This document shows, one piece after another, positions 10,288-18,600 of a DNA stretch of 37,746 nt. Numbering within the stretch: the first letter of the stretch is position 1; each line of letters starts with the position of its first letter. The stretch comes from Paracoccus luteus (GTDB lineage Bacteria; Pseudomonadota; Alphaproteobacteria; Rhodobacterales; Rhodobacteraceae): contig NZ_SDEA01000017.1 of NCBI RefSeq assembly GCF_004522155.1, positions 15,928-53,673 on the forward strand, given 5' to 3'. The notes beneath the pieces are model-generated. The model was not told where the DNA came from. It saw only the letters and a program-made list of their open reading frames with translations, and did no database searches. Position numbers and translations under genes: made by a program.

Positions 10288-11688
10288 ATGCTGAACCCTG
10301 CCGACGAACGGCTGGCGGCCGTGCTGCCCCCCGGCGTGCTGCGGCCGGTCGAGGACCGTTACCTGGACGAGCCGCGCGGCCGCTATCGCGGACAGGGCGG
10401 GCTGGTCGCCGCGCCGCGCAGCGTGGACGAGGTGGCGGCCGTGGTGCGGGCCTGCGGCCACGCCCGCGTGGCCATCGTGCCGCGCGGCGGCGGGACGGGG
10501 CTGGTGGGCGGCTCGGTCATGGGCGCGGGCCCCGCGCCGCTGATCCTGTCGCTGGAACGGATGACCGCCATCCGCGACATCTGGCCGGCCGAGGATGTGC
10601 TGGTCGCCGAGGCGGGCGCCACGCTGGAACAGGTCCAGGCCGCCGCCCGCGCCGCCGGGCGGATGTTCCCGCTGGCGCTGGCGAGCCAGGGCACCGCGCA
10701 GATCGGCGGCGTGCTGGCCGCGAACGCAGGCGGGACGGCGGTGCTGCGCTGGGGGAACGCCCGCGCCCTGTGCCTGGGGATCGAGGCGGTGCTGCCCGAC
10801 GGGTCAATCGTCCACGACCTGAAACGGCTGCGCAAGGACAACACCGGCTATGCGATCCGCGACCTGCTGATCGGGGCCGAGGGAACGCTGGGCATCATCA
10901 CCGCCGCCAGCCTGCGCATGGCCCCGCCGCCCGCGGGCGTGGCGACCGCGATGCTGGCGGTGCCCGACCCCGCCGCGGCGCTGGCGCTGCTGGGGCTGGC
11001 GCAGGCGCGGTTCGCCGGATGCGTCACCGCGTTCGAGCTGATCGCGGGGCAGGGGCTGGCGTTCCTGACCGAGGTGCTGCCCGACATCCGCCAGCCGCTG
11101 CCCGGCGCGCCGTGGTCGGTGCTGCTGGAACTGTCGCTGCCGCAGGGGCTGGCGCCGGACGAGGCGCTGGCGGGCCTGCTGGAAAGCGCGATGGGGGACG
11201 GGCTGGTCACCGACGGGGCGCTGGCGCAGTCGGGCGCGCAGGCGGCGGCGTTCTGGACCCTGCGCGAGCATCTGCCCGAGGCGAACCGGCGCATCGGCGC
11301 GATCTCGTCCCACGACATCAGCCTGCCGCTGTCGGAAATCCCGCGCTATATCGCGGACGCGGGCGCGTGGCTGGCGGCGATGGGCGACATGCGGGTCAAC
11401 TGTTTCGGCCATCTGGGCGACGGCAACCTGCATTACAACGTCTTTCCCGCCCTTGGTCGCAGGCGCGAGGAGTATGACGCCCTGCGCCCCCGGGTCCAGG
11501 AAACGCTGCACCAGATGGTGGTGGACCGGGGCGGGTCGTTTTCGGCCGAACACGGGGTCGGCAGGCTCAAGGCCGCCGACCTGGCGCGCTGGGGCGATCC
11601 GGCGCGGCTGGCCGCGATGCGGGCGATCAAGGCGGCGCTGGACCCTCTGGGGATCATGAACCCCGGCGCGGTTCTCGGGCCAGGTTGA
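10288..11688 (+). CDS. FAD-linked 2-hydroxyacid dehydrogenase (GlcD / D-2-hydroxyglutarate dehydrogenase type)
   Basis: A flavin oxidoreductase that oxidises a D-2-hydroxyacid such as D-lactate, glycolate or D-2-hydroxyglutarate and passes electrons to the respiratory chain or an electron-transfer flavoprotein. The 466-residue protein has the PCMH-type FAD motif PRGGGTGLVGG (65-75), AANAGGTAVLRWGN, NTGYAIRDLLIGAEGTLGII, and the C-terminal cap motifs GHLGDGNLHYN (about 374-384) and FSAEHGVGRLK (about 418-428). The motif set supports the D-2-hydroxyglutarate/D-lactate branch, but the exact substrate is not readable. It is not followed by GlcE or GlcF, which argues against a glycolate oxidase complex. 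It stands alone, flanked by repeats. Confidence 0.88.
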   Translation: MLNPADERLAAVLPPGVLRPVEDRYLDEPRGRYRGQGGLVAAPRSVDEVAAVVRACGHARVAIVPRGGGTGLVGGSVMGAGPAPLILSLERMTAIRDIWPAEDVLVAEAGATLEQVQAAARAAGRMFPLALASQGTAQIGGVLAANAGGTAVLRWGNARALCLGIEAVLPDGSIVHDLKRLRKDNTGYAIRDLLIGAEGTLGIITAASLRMAPPPAGVATAMLAVPDPAAALALLGLAQARFAGCVTAFELIAGQGLAFLTEVLPDIRQPLPGAPWSVLLELSLPQGLAPDEALAGLLESAMGDGLVTDGALAQSGAQAAAFWTLREHLPEANRRIGAISSHDISLPLSEIPRYIADAGAWLAAMGDMRVNCFGHLGDGNLHYNVFPALGRRREEYDALRPRVQETLHQMVVDRGGSFSAEHGVGRLKAADLARWGDPARLAAMRAIKAALDPLGIMNPGAVLGPG

Positions 11689-11734
11689 TCGGGGCACGGT
11701 TGATCAGGCCGGGTTGATCGCGGCCGAGTTGATC
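11683..11734 (+). repeat. Tandem array of four (G)GTTGATC sites
   Basis: GGTTGATC occurs at 11683, 11698 and 11712, and GTTGATC at 11728, so the copies are about 14-15 bp apart. The first overlaps the stop of the FAD dehydrogenase gene; the rest lie in the gap before the PACE gene. The third copy, in CCGGGTTGATCGCG, is found as its reverse complement in the array at 16768. Confidence 0.75.
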
Positions 11735-11825
11735 CCCGCCGCCCCCGGACCTATATCGGGGGCCGAAGGACGACCTTCCCCATCATGGGCGGCACGCGGG
11801 ACGGCCCGGCAAAGGAACCGATCCC

Positions 11826-12284
11826 ATGCGCACCACCCTTGACCGCATCCGCCACGCCATCCTGTTCGAACTGATCGGGCTTGTCCTGCTGATCGGCGGC
11901 GGGGCGATCCTGACCGGCTTTGACGTGCACGCGCTGGGGGCGATCGGCGTCGTGTCGTCGCTTGTGGCGACGGCGTGGAACTATGTCTTCAACCTGATCT
12001 TTGACCGCGGCATGCTGCGGCTGCGCGGCAGCGTCATCAAGACCCACCGCATCCGCGCCCTGCACGCCCTGCTGTTCGAGGCGGGGCTGCTGGTCCTGCT
12101 GCTGCCCTTCGTCGCGTGGATGCTGCAGGTGTCGCTGTGGCAGGCGTTCCTGTTCGACCTGACCATCGCGGTTTTCTACATCCTTTACGGCTATGCCTTC
12201 AACTGGGGCTATGACCGCGCCTTCCCGCCGCCCGAGGCCAAGGCCAGGGCGGCTCAGTCCCCGTCGAACGCGCAAAGCGCGTGA
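11826..12284 (+). CDS. PACE family efflux protein (two BTP domains)
   Basis: PACE transporters (AceI type) are small inner-membrane proton antiporters that expel biocides such as chlorhexidine and short diamines. The 152-residue protein consists of two bacterial-transmembrane-pair repeats with four helices in total. The first repeat has RIRHAILFE, where E15 matches the essential proton-coupling glutamate of AceI; the second has RALHALLFE. The conserved [12 protein letters not shown] loop separates them. GGAAC lies upstream of the ATG. The natural substrate is unknown. The 3' end overlaps apt, on the other strand, by 31 bp. Confidence 0.92.
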   Translation: MRTTLDRIRHAILFELIGLVLLIGGGAILTGFDVHALGAIGVVSSLVATAWNYVFNLIFDRGMLRLRGSVIKTHRIRALHALLFEAGLLVLLLPFVAWMLQVSLWQAFLFDLTIAVFYILYGYAFNWGYDRAFPPPEAKARAAQSPSNAQSA

Positions 12285-12796
12285 ACCTCGACGCCTGCGT
12301 CCTCGACCACGCGCCGGCCGCCCAGGTCCGGCAGGTCGATGACGAAGGCCGCGCCCATGACCTGCGCGCCCAGCCGCCGGCACAGGCCGATGGCGGCGGC
12401 GGCGGTCCCGCCCGTCGCCAGCAGGTCGTCCACGATCAGCACCCGCTCGCCCTCGCGGATGGCGTCGTCGTGGATCTCCATCACCGCCTCGCCGTATTCC
12501 AGCGCATAGGCCTGGCTGATGACCGTGCCGGGCAGCTTGCCCTTTTTGCGGATCGGGACAAAGCCGGTGGTCAGCTGATGCGCCACCGCGCCGCCCAGGA
12601 TAAAGCCCCGCGCCTCGAGCCCCACGACCTTGTCGATGGGGATGCCCGCATAGGGCGACAGCAGCTGGTCGACCGCGATGCGAAAGCCGCGGGCGTCGGC
12701 GAACAGCGTCGTTACGTCGCGGAACACGATGCCTTCGTGCGGGAAATCCACGATGCTGCGGATGTAATCCTTGACGGTTTTCTGGGGGCGGCTCAT
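12254..12796 (-). CDS. apt: Adenine phosphoribosyltransferase
   Basis: Apt salvages adenine by joining it to PRPP, giving AMP in the cytoplasm. The 180-residue protein has the type I PRTase PRPP-binding motif [13 protein letters not shown] (119-131), the [14 protein letters not shown] loop (59-72) and the RKKGKLPG adenine-enzyme segment (83-90). The length is normal. The ATG at 12796 overlaps the stop of the upstream flavin-reductase-like gene by four bases (ATGA), so the two are co-translated. Its 3' end converges with and overlaps the PACE gene. Confidence 0.96.
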   Translation of the reverse strand: MSRPQKTVKDYIRSIVDFPHEGIVFRDVTTLFADARGFRIAVDQLLSPYAGIPIDKVVGLEARGFILGGAVAHQLTTGFVPIRKKGKLPGTVISQAYALEYGEAVMEIHDDAIREGERVLIVDDLLATGGTAAAAIGLCRRLGAQVMGAAFVIDLPDLGGRRVVEDAGVEVHALCAFDGD

Positions 12797-13389
12797 GGGC
12801 GGATCATCTCGAACCGGTCGGTGACGATGCAGTAATCGCGGTATCCCATGCGGGCCAGCCAGCCGGTGTGGGACAGGTCGAACCGCCCGTCGCGCACGCA
12901 GTCGGGCCGCAGGTGGATGCCGGTGACGACGCCCAGCACGATGTGGTTGGCCTCGCCTGCCTGACGGATGATGCGCGTCATGCGGCATTCGAGCGATGCC
13001 GCCGCCTCGGCCACGCGCAGGCAGTCGATGGTTTCGCAGGCGACGCCGGTGACGCCGGCCGCCTCGAACTCGGACGTGCCGGCGGGCAGGGCGGCCGAGC
13101 TTGCGTTCGCCGCGTCCTTCAGCGCGCCGTCGGCGATATTGACGCAAAAGACCCGGCTCTCCGCGATCTGGGCCACGCTGTCCTTGGTGCCGGGCCGGTC
13201 CGGCTTGGTCCCGGTGGACGCGAACATCACCTGCGGCGGGACATAGGCGGTGGCGTTGAAGAAGGAATAGGGCGCAAGGTTGTCGCCCAGCCGCCCGCGG
13301 GTCGAGATCCACCCGATGGGACGGGGCGCGACGATGGCGTTCCAGGGATTGTGGGGCAGGCCGTGGCCGTTTTCGGGGCGATAGAACAT
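12793..13389 (-). CDS. Flavin reductase family protein (FMN-binding split barrel)
   Basis: A 198-residue protein of the flavin-reductase-like, FMN-binding split-barrel type. Recognisable segments are [17 protein letters not shown] (the flavin phosphate region), [20 protein letters not shown] and [13 protein letters not shown]. Relatives are stand-alone flavin reductases or FMN-binding proteins of unknown role; no monooxygenase partner lies nearby. The start is fixed by AGGAGG six to eight bases before the ATG at 13389. It leads a two-gene operon with apt, overlapping by ATGA. Confidence 0.88.
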   Translation of the reverse strand: MFYRPENGHGLPHNPWNAIVAPRPIGWISTRGRLGDNLAPYSFFNATAYVPPQVMFASTGTKPDRPGTKDSVAQIAESRVFCVNIADGALKDAANASSAALPAGTSEFEAAGVTGVACETIDCLRVAEAAASLECRMTRIIRQAGEANHIVLGVVTGIHLRPDCVRDGRFDLSHTGWLARMGYRDYCIVTDRFEMIRP

Positions 13390-13546
13390 GGGGCCTCCTG
13401 CAAGTTCGGCGCATCCTGCCCGCGCCCGCGTGCCGCTGCAACCATCGCGGCGGGGGCCGCGGGGCAATCGTCCGGTCACGCGGTTTTGCCGTTCAATCCC
13501 GCGGTGCGCGATGCTAACCGGCGGCGTGAGGACGCAGCGAGGCCCG

Positions 13547-14176
13547 ATGTATCAGCTTTGCCCCGAGACCGACGCCGACACCCCCGAGGTCGAGGCGCTG
13601 CTGGATACATGCTTTGGCCCGGGGCGCACGGCGCTGTCGTCCTATCGGCTGCGCGACGGGGTGCCGGCCGTGCCGGAACTGTGCCTGACGCTGCGGGGCG
13701 ACGGCGATGCGATGGTTGCCGCGATCCGTTACTGGCCCGTGCGGGTGGGGGGGCGCACCGTCCTGCTGCTGGGGCCGGTCGCGGTCCACCCGACCGCGCA
13801 GGGCGAGGGGCTGGGCGGGCTTTTGATGCGCGAAAGCCTGGCGCGGGCCGCGGCGATGGGCTGGTCGCGGGTCATGCTGGTGGGCGACGCGCCCTATTAC
13901 GGCCGCTTCGGCTTTGCCCGGCTGGACGGGGTCGAGATGCCGCCGCCCACCAACCCCGACCGGGTGCTGGGGCTGGAACTTAGCCCCGGTGCATGGGTTG
14001 GGCTGCGGGGCGCGGTGACGCGCGAGACGCGGCCCGACGTGCTGGCCGGACTGGCCGAGATCGAGGACAGCCCCGACCTGCGCGCGGCCTGCGCCGAGGT
14101 CGAGGTGACAAAGGACGATGCCCATGCCCGCACCGCGGATCACCCCACGCCAAGCCGTTCTGCCGCCCATCGCTGA
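13547..14176 (+). CDS. GNAT family N-acetyltransferase
   Basis: A 209-residue acetyltransferase with the acetyl-CoA binding segment VAVHPTAQGEGLGGLLMRESL and the APYYGRFGFARL segment typical of the YhbS-like subgroup. Substrate unknown. I chose the ATG at 13547, which has GAGG a few bases upstream and opens the fold; an ATG at 13511 is also in frame. The last 35 or so residues (after GAVTRETRPD) look unlike the rest and run 59 bases into the next gene in another frame, so the tail may be a late extension. Confidence 0.85.
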   Translation: MYQLCPETDADTPEVEALLDTCFGPGRTALSSYRLRDGVPAVPELCLTLRGDGDAMVAAIRYWPVRVGGRTVLLLGPVAVHPTAQGEGLGGLLMRESLARAAAMGWSRVMLVGDAPYYGRFGFARLDGVEMPPPTNPDRVLGLELSPGAWVGLRGAVTRETRPDVLAGLAEIEDSPDLRAACAEVEVTKDDAHARTADHPTPSRSAAHR

Positions 14177-14939
14177 CCCCGGCGTCCACGTCCAGATCGA
14201 CAAGCTGGCCCGGCGCTATGTCGCGGCGGGCGGGCTGGGGATGAACCTGCTGTCCACCGTCGGCGGCAGCGCCGAGGGGCTGATCGCGCGGCTGCCGGCG
14301 TTCGTGCGCACCCGGCTGGACGACATCACGCTGGCGGGGCTGGACCGCGCCTTTGGCGCCGCCGCCCGGTCGCGGCGGCTGATGCGCGACCGGGGCGACT
14401 GGTTCAACCGGCTGGCGTCCACCGTGTCGGGCGCGGCGGGCGGCATGGCGGGCCTGCCGGGCGCGATGGTCGAGCTGCCGCTGACGATCACCATGCTGCT
14501 GCGCGCGATCCTGGACATCGCGGCCGAACACGGGCTGGACCCCGACAGCGACGAGGTGCGGACCGAGGCGCTGCGCGTCTTTGCCGCCGCCGGTCCGATG
14601 GCCGACGACGACGGCACCGACCTGGGCCTGCTGGCGGCCAAGCTGTCGATCACCGGCCAGACCGTGCAGGGCCTGATCGCCCGCATCGCGCCGCGCCTGT
14701 CGGCGGTGCTGGGCCAGAAACTGGCCGCGCAGGCGACGCCGGTGTTCGGCGCGCTGGCGGGGGCCACGATCAACTATACCTTCGCGCGCTATTACCAGGA
14801 AATCGCGCGGGTGCATTTCGGGCTGATGCGGCTGGCGGTGGAAACCGGTCTGCCGCGCGAATCGCTGACCGAGGCGCTGCAGGACCGCATCGGGCAACTG
14901 CAGGACGAAAAGGCACAGCGGCGCGCGCGCCGGGCCTGA
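14118..14939 (+). CDS. EcsC family protein
   Basis: A 273-residue protein of the EcsC family, named after a Bacillus protein linked to an ABC transporter; no biochemical role is established. It is rich in small residues, with an AGGMAGLPGAMVELPLTIT amphipathic stretch around residues 111-129 and GALAGATINYTFARYYQEIA near residues 211-230, the family's most conserved part. AAAGGAC lies just upstream; the second ATG at 14124 has better spacing to it than the one at 14118. It overlaps the acetyltransferase gene by 59 bp out of frame. Confidence 0.88.
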   Translation: MPMPAPRITPRQAVLPPIADPGVHVQIDKLARRYVAAGGLGMNLLSTVGGSAEGLIARLPAFVRTRLDDITLAGLDRAFGAAARSRRLMRDRGDWFNRLASTVSGAAGGMAGLPGAMVELPLTITMLLRAILDIAAEHGLDPDSDEVRTEALRVFAAAGPMADDDGTDLGLLAAKLSITGQTVQGLIARIAPRLSAVLGQKLAAQATPVFGALAGATINYTFARYYQEIARVHFGLMRLAVETGLPRESLTEALQDRIGQLQDEKAQRRARRA

Positions 14940-15051
14940 CACGGGCGGGGGGTGGCCGCGCGGCCGGGGCGCGGCGGCGCAACGCGGAGTCAGACGGCGC
15001 GGGGGGTGAGATCGCGCCGCATGGCACTGCGGCCCGCTGGAACCGGGGCGG

Positions 15052-15069
15052 GGGTGCAAGCACGCACCC
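15052..15069. terminator. Hairpin in the convergent gap
   Basis: GGGTGC, six bases, GCACCC. It lies between the convergent EcsC and helicase genes and could end either transcript, though no T run follows on either strand. Confidence 0.35.
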
Positions 15070-15081
15070 GACATTACCTGG

Positions 15082-15110
15082 TTTCTTCTTGGCACAAATA
15101 CTCAGGACTT
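15082..15110 (-). repeat. Dispersed intergenic element, copy C (inverted)
   Basis: On the minus strand it reads AAGTCCTGAGTATTTGTGCC then AAGAAGAAA. It shares GAGTATTTG..CCAAGAAGAA with copy B at 36411-36431. It is the most diverged of the three and lacks the GGGGCG end. Confidence 0.5.
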
Positions 15111-15218
15111 CAGGGCTTCCGGTCTTTGCCGGCGCCACACGCTGGACGCAGCCCCCGGCTGGCATCGCCCAGAGGCCGCGCGCGGGCAAGATGGCCCCGC
15201 GAAGGGCGAGGGGCGCGC

Positions 15219-16742
15219 CTAAACCTCCGCCTCGGCCGCCAGCGTCAGGGGCGCCGTCTCTACCGTCAGGTCGTCGGTGCCGAGGCCGCCCTGCGGCCGC
15301 GCCAGCCGCGCGCGCGTCACCCACAGCAGCCGTTCCTGGGCGCGGGTGATGGCGACATAGGCCAGGCGTTTCCACAGCGGCAGCCCGGCCTCGACCCGGT
15401 TGGCCCAGGCGGCGGCCGAGATGTCGGGCGCGAACACCTGCACGTCGGGCCACTGCGACCCTTGCGCCTTGTGGATCGTGACCGCCGCGCCGTGCAGGAA
15501 GGCCGCGCCCATGCGGGCGGCATAGGGGATGAAGGGTTCGTCCACCTCGGGCGTCTCGATCTTGATGATGCTGGCGGCGGACAGGCGCGGTTCCATCGCG
15601 CCGATGACGTGCAGGCGCGAGAAGCCGGGCTTTTTCCCCGGTCCCAGATAGATGACCTGCGCGCCCTTGATCAGGCCCCGCGCCTCGAGGTCGATGCGCT
15701 TTTTCCGGTGCTTCAGCGGCAGCTCGATCCCGTCGCAGATCAGGGGCTCGCCGGGCAGCAGCGCGTCGCCGGGCGCGCCGTGGGCGGCGCGGAACGCGGT
15801 GATCAGCCGCACGCGGGTCGCGTTGCGCCAGACCAGCACCGGGGACCGCGCCATCAGGTCGCTTTCCACCCGTTCCGCCCAGACGACGCGCGGGTCGCGG
15901 GCCGCCGCATCGCGGACCAGCCGTTCAAAGGCCGCGAAATCCACCGCCGGGTCCGCCAGCGCATGGGCGAGGTCCAGGATCGGGCTGTCGTCCGCCTGCC
16001 GGTGGACGCGGTGCAGCGTCAGTTTCTGGGGGGCGGCGAGGCGGTCGAACACCATCTCGCCCGACTGGCCGACGGGGGCCAGCTGCGCGGGATCGCCGAA
16101 CAGGACCAGCACCGGGAAGATCTCGCGCAGGTCGTCGAACTGGCGTTCGTCCAGCATCGAGGATTCGTCGATCAGCCCGATGTCCAGCGGATCCTCGCGC
16201 CGTTTCCAGCCCTGGATGAAATCCGATCCGCGCAAGCCCGCCGCAGCCAGCGCACCGGGGATCGAGCCGTGCTGGTCATAGAACAGCTTGGCGCGGTCCA
16301 TCGCGTCGTCGGCCATCCCCTCGATCACCGGGCGGGTGCCGGTGCCGGCCAGCCATTCGGCCAGCTTTTCGTATTGGGGGTCATAGACGGGCGTATACAG
16401 GATGCGGTGGATGGTCGTCGCGGGCACGCCGCGCATCCGCAGCACGAACGCCGCCTTGTTCGTCGGCGCCAGCACCGCCAGCGTGCGCGTGTCCTTGCGG
16501 CGCTTGCCCTCGTAATCGCCGCTGACGACCTGGACCCCGGCCTCGCGCAGGGCGCGCGTCAGTTCCGCCAGCAGCAGCGTCTTGCCCGACCCGGCCTTGC
16601 CCAGAACCGCCATCACGCGGCCCTTGCCGGGCTGGGCGGGGGCAATCTGTTCGGCCACCAGATCGACGCCCGCGGCCGCCAGCGTCTCGGCCAGCGCGTC
16701 CCAGGCGTCGGCCTGGTCGGGGGAAAGGGTGGGAAGGGTCAT
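15219..16742 (-). CDS. RecD-like superfamily 1 DNA helicase
   Basis: A 507-residue ATP-driven helicase with all SF1 motifs: Walker A GKAGSGKT (48-55), motif II in IDESSMLDE, motif III GDPAQLAPVG, motif V VTIHKAQGSQW and motif VI YVAITRAQERLL. It resembles RecD/RecD2 and Dda-type helicases and lacks the nuclease domains of AddA/RecB. It is not beside recB or recC, so it probably acts alone at replication forks or in repair, as RecD2-like proteins do; this is inference. The ATG at 16742 has GAAAGGGTGGGAAGGGTC upstream as a ribosome site. Confidence 0.88.
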   Translation of the reverse strand: MTLPTLSPDQADAWDALAETLAAAGVDLVAEQIAPAQPGKGRVMAVLGKAGSGKTLLLAELTRALREAGVQVVSGDYEGKRRKDTRTLAVLAPTNKAAFVLRMRGVPATTIHRILYTPVYDPQYEKLAEWLAGTGTRPVIEGMADDAMDRAKLFYDQHGSIPGALAAAGLRGSDFIQGWKRREDPLDIGLIDESSMLDERQFDDLREIFPVLVLFGDPAQLAPVGQSGEMVFDRLAAPQKLTLHRVHRQADDSPILDLAHALADPAVDFAAFERLVRDAAARDPRVVWAERVESDLMARSPVLVWRNATRVRLITAFRAAHGAPGDALLPGEPLICDGIELPLKHRKKRIDLEARGLIKGAQVIYLGPGKKPGFSRLHVIGAMEPRLSAASIIKIETPEVDEPFIPYAARMGAAFLHGAAVTIHKAQGSQWPDVQVFAPDISAAAWANRVEAGLPLWKRLAYVAITRAQERLLWVTRARLARPQGGLGTDDLTVETAPLTLAAEAEV

Positions 16743-16767
16743 GGCGCCTTCTGCTACACCGGGCGGG

Positions 16768-16860
16768 CGCGATCAACCGGCGCGCGCGCCGCCCCGCGCG
16801 ATCAACCCGGGGCGCGCGCCGCGCCGCGCGATCAACCGGGGCGCGCGCCGCCGGCGCGAC
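16768..16860 (-). repeat. Tandem ~30-bp repeat carrying GGTTGATC
   Basis: Three units of the type GCGCGATCAACCGG plus a CG-rich stretch, with GATCAACC at 16771, 16800 and 16830 (29 and 30 bp apart); a degenerate GCGCGAC ends the array. On the minus strand this is GGTTGATC, the same octamer as in the array at 11683. It fills most of the 190-bp gap between the divergent helicase and transporter genes. Confidence 0.8.
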
Positions 16861-16932
16861 GGCGGGGAAGCCTTGCGCGCCCTTGCGCCCGGCTGCTACC
16901 ATCCATGCAACGCAGGATAGAAAGGCCGGACG

Positions 16933-18192
16933 ATGCAGCAGGCCGTGACCGACGCCGCCCCGCGCCGAACCGCGTGGACCCGCCACGATACCGCCTGGAT
17001 GCTGAGCCTGTTCGGCACCGCCGTCGGCGCGGGCATCCTGTTCCTGCCCATCAATGCGGGGCTGGGCGGGTTCTGGCCGCTGGTCGTGATGGCTGTCGTG
17101 ATCGGGCCGATGACCTTTCTGTCGCACCGGGCGCTGTCGCGGTTCGTCATGTCGTCGTCGCGCCCCGGCAGCGACATCACCGAGGTCGTGGTCGAACATT
17201 TCGGCCCCGGCGCGGGCAAGGCGATCACCGTCCTGTATTTCCTGGCCATCTATCCCATCGTGCTGATCTATGCGGTGGGCATCACCAACACGGTCGGCAG
17301 CTTTCTGGTCAACCAGCTCGGCTTTGCGGAAATCCCGCGCTGGCTGCTGTCGGGGGTGCTGATCGCGGCCATGATGGCCGTTATGCTGGCCGGAGAGCGG
17401 GTGATGCTGCTGGTCACGCAGTGGCTGGTCTATCCGCTGGTGGCGATCCTGATCTTCATCTCGCTTTACCTGATCCCCGACTGGCGGCTGGCCGCCGTGC
17501 AGACCTGGACGCCGGTCGCCCCGGCGCTGAAATCCATCTGGCTGACCATCCCGGTGCTGGTCTTTTCGTTCAACCACTCGCCCGCCATCTCGCAGTTCTC
17601 GTGTTCCATCGAACGCGACTATGGCCGCGAGGCGGAGTTCCGCGCCGCGCGCATCCTGCGCAACAACGCGGTGATGCTGGTCGGCTTTGTGATGCTGTTC
17701 GTGTTTTCCTGCGTTCTGGCGATGACCCCCGCGCAGCTGGTCGAGGCGAAGGAACAGAACCTGCCGGTGCTGTCCTATCTGGCCAACATCCACGGCAGCC
17801 CGTTCATCAGCTATTTCGGCCCGATCGTGGCATTCGTCGCCATCGTGTCGTCGTTCTTCGGCCATTACCTGGGCGCGGCCGAGGGGCTGCGCGGCATCCT
17901 GCGCGGCACCATCGCGCCGGACGCGGCCGCGATGCCCGACCGCAGGCTGAACGCGGCCATCGCGCTGTTCATGTTCCTGACCTGCTGGGCGGTGGCGATC
18001 CTGAACCCCAGCATCCTGGGCCTGATCGAGACGCTGGGCGGGCCGGTCATCGCGGCGATCCTGTATCTGATGCCGATGTATGCGATCTCTCGGGTGCCGG
18101 CGCTGGCGAAATATCGCGGGCAGTTGTCGAACGTCTTTGTCACCATCGCGGGGCTGATCGCGATCAGCGCGATCCTTTACGGGCTGTTCTGA
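16933..18192 (+). CDS. Amino-acid permease of the HAAAP family (SdaC-like serine transporter)
   Basis: An inner-membrane transporter of 419 residues with about eleven helices. It opens with [18 protein letters not shown], the family's first helix with its unwound GAGI motif, and has [13 protein letters not shown] in the middle, as in the SdaC/TdcC serine and threonine carriers of the hydroxy/aromatic amino acid permease family. Proton-coupled serine uptake is the likeliest function, but substrate choice cannot be read. AGAAAGG precedes the ATG. No serine dehydratase lies nearby. Confidence 0.88.
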   Translation: MQQAVTDAAPRRTAWTRHDTAWMLSLFGTAVGAGILFLPINAGLGGFWPLVVMAVVIGPMTFLSHRALSRFVMSSSRPGSDITEVVVEHFGPGAGKAITVLYFLAIYPIVLIYAVGITNTVGSFLVNQLGFAEIPRWLLSGVLIAAMMAVMLAGERVMLLVTQWLVYPLVAILIFISLYLIPDWRLAAVQTWTPVAPALKSIWLTIPVLVFSFNHSPAISQFSCSIERDYGREAEFRAARILRNNAVMLVGFVMLFVFSCVLAMTPAQLVEAKEQNLPVLSYLANIHGSPFISYFGPIVAFVAIVSSFFGHYLGAAEGLRGILRGTIAPDAAAMPDRRLNAAIALFMFLTCWAVAILNPSILGLIETLGGPVIAAILYLMPMYAISRVPALAKYRGQLSNVFVTIAGLIAISAILYGLF

Positions 18193-18195
18193 CCG

Positions 18196-18217
18196 GCTGC
18201 GCCCCGGCGGGCGCGGC
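18196..18217 (+). terminator. Hairpin after the amino-acid permease
   Basis: GCTGCGCCC-CGGC-GGGCGCGGC forms a 9-bp stem with one G-U pair, followed by TTCCTTGT. It begins four bases after the permease stop. Confidence 0.6.
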
Positions 18218-18258
18218 TTCCTTGTCGGGCTGGCCACCCTGCAGCAAGGGAAGCGGCC

Positions 18259-18465
18259 ATGATCGAACTGTTCTTCGTGACGTGCCTCATCTCTGATCCA
18301 CAGGCCTGCACGCCGCACAGCCTGCTGTTCACGCAGCAGCACGGCACGTTCAACTGCATGCTGCAGGGCCAGTTCGAACTGGCGCGATGGGCCAGCGCCC
18401 ACCCGGCCGAGGTGGTGACGGAATGGAAATGCCGTCACCCCGGCCAAGGCGAACGCGACGCGTGA
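18259..18465 (+). CDS. Small cysteine-containing protein of unknown function
   Basis: A 68-residue protein with AAGGGAAG ten bases or less before its ATG. It opens with a hydrophobic MIELFFVTCL and has four cysteines (C9, C17, C33, C58) and three tryptophans or near-tryptophan positions in the C-terminal half (ARWASAHP, TEWKCR). Similar short proteins, with VTCL near the start and W-x-C-R near the end, are, as I recall, common in alphaproteobacteria, without a known role. It is bounded by hairpins on both sides, so it is probably its own transcription unit. Confidence 0.7.
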   Translation: MIELFFVTCLISDPQACTPHSLLFTQQHGTFNCMLQGQFELARWASAHPAEVVTEWKCRHPGQGERDA

Positions 18466-18497
18466 CGGCGCGGTCCGGGGGACAGGGCGGGAGGCCG

Positions 18498-18565
18498 GGC
18501 GCCGGCCGGATCCATCCGGCGCCGGTGCGCGTTCCGGTGCTGCGCCGCCCGCGTCATGCGGGCGG
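18498..18565 (+). terminator. Two strong hairpins between the small genes
   Basis: GGCGCCGG-10 nt-CCGGCGCC (18498-18523) and CCGCCCGC-GTCAT-GCGGGCGG (18545-18565) are perfect 8-bp stems in the 135-bp gap between the two small genes. The second lies 36 bases before the next ATG, so it would also be in that gene's leader if transcription starts upstream. Confidence 0.5.
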
Positions 18566-18600
18566 AACGGGAAACCCACGGCCGAGGAGATGAAACCAGC

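Larger units (their letters stand above)
14940..15218. other. Gene-free gap between convergent genes
   Basis: 279 bases between the EcsC gene and the 3' end of the helicase gene. I see no gene I can support. It holds the hairpin GGGTGC-6 nt-GCACCC (15052-15069) and an inverted copy of the dispersed element (15082-15110). An open minus-strand frame crosses it but lacks a ribosome site and a family resemblance. Confidence 0.6.

Noticed and set aside
14770..15453. Minus-strand frame crossing the convergent gap
   Set aside because: It has no ribosome site near a sensible start, and most of it is antisense to the EcsC gene or out of frame in the helicase gene.
14952..18296. Long plus-strand open frame across the helicase gene
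   Set aside because: It is arginine/alanine-rich shadow sequence, antisense to the helicase and out of frame with the transporter.
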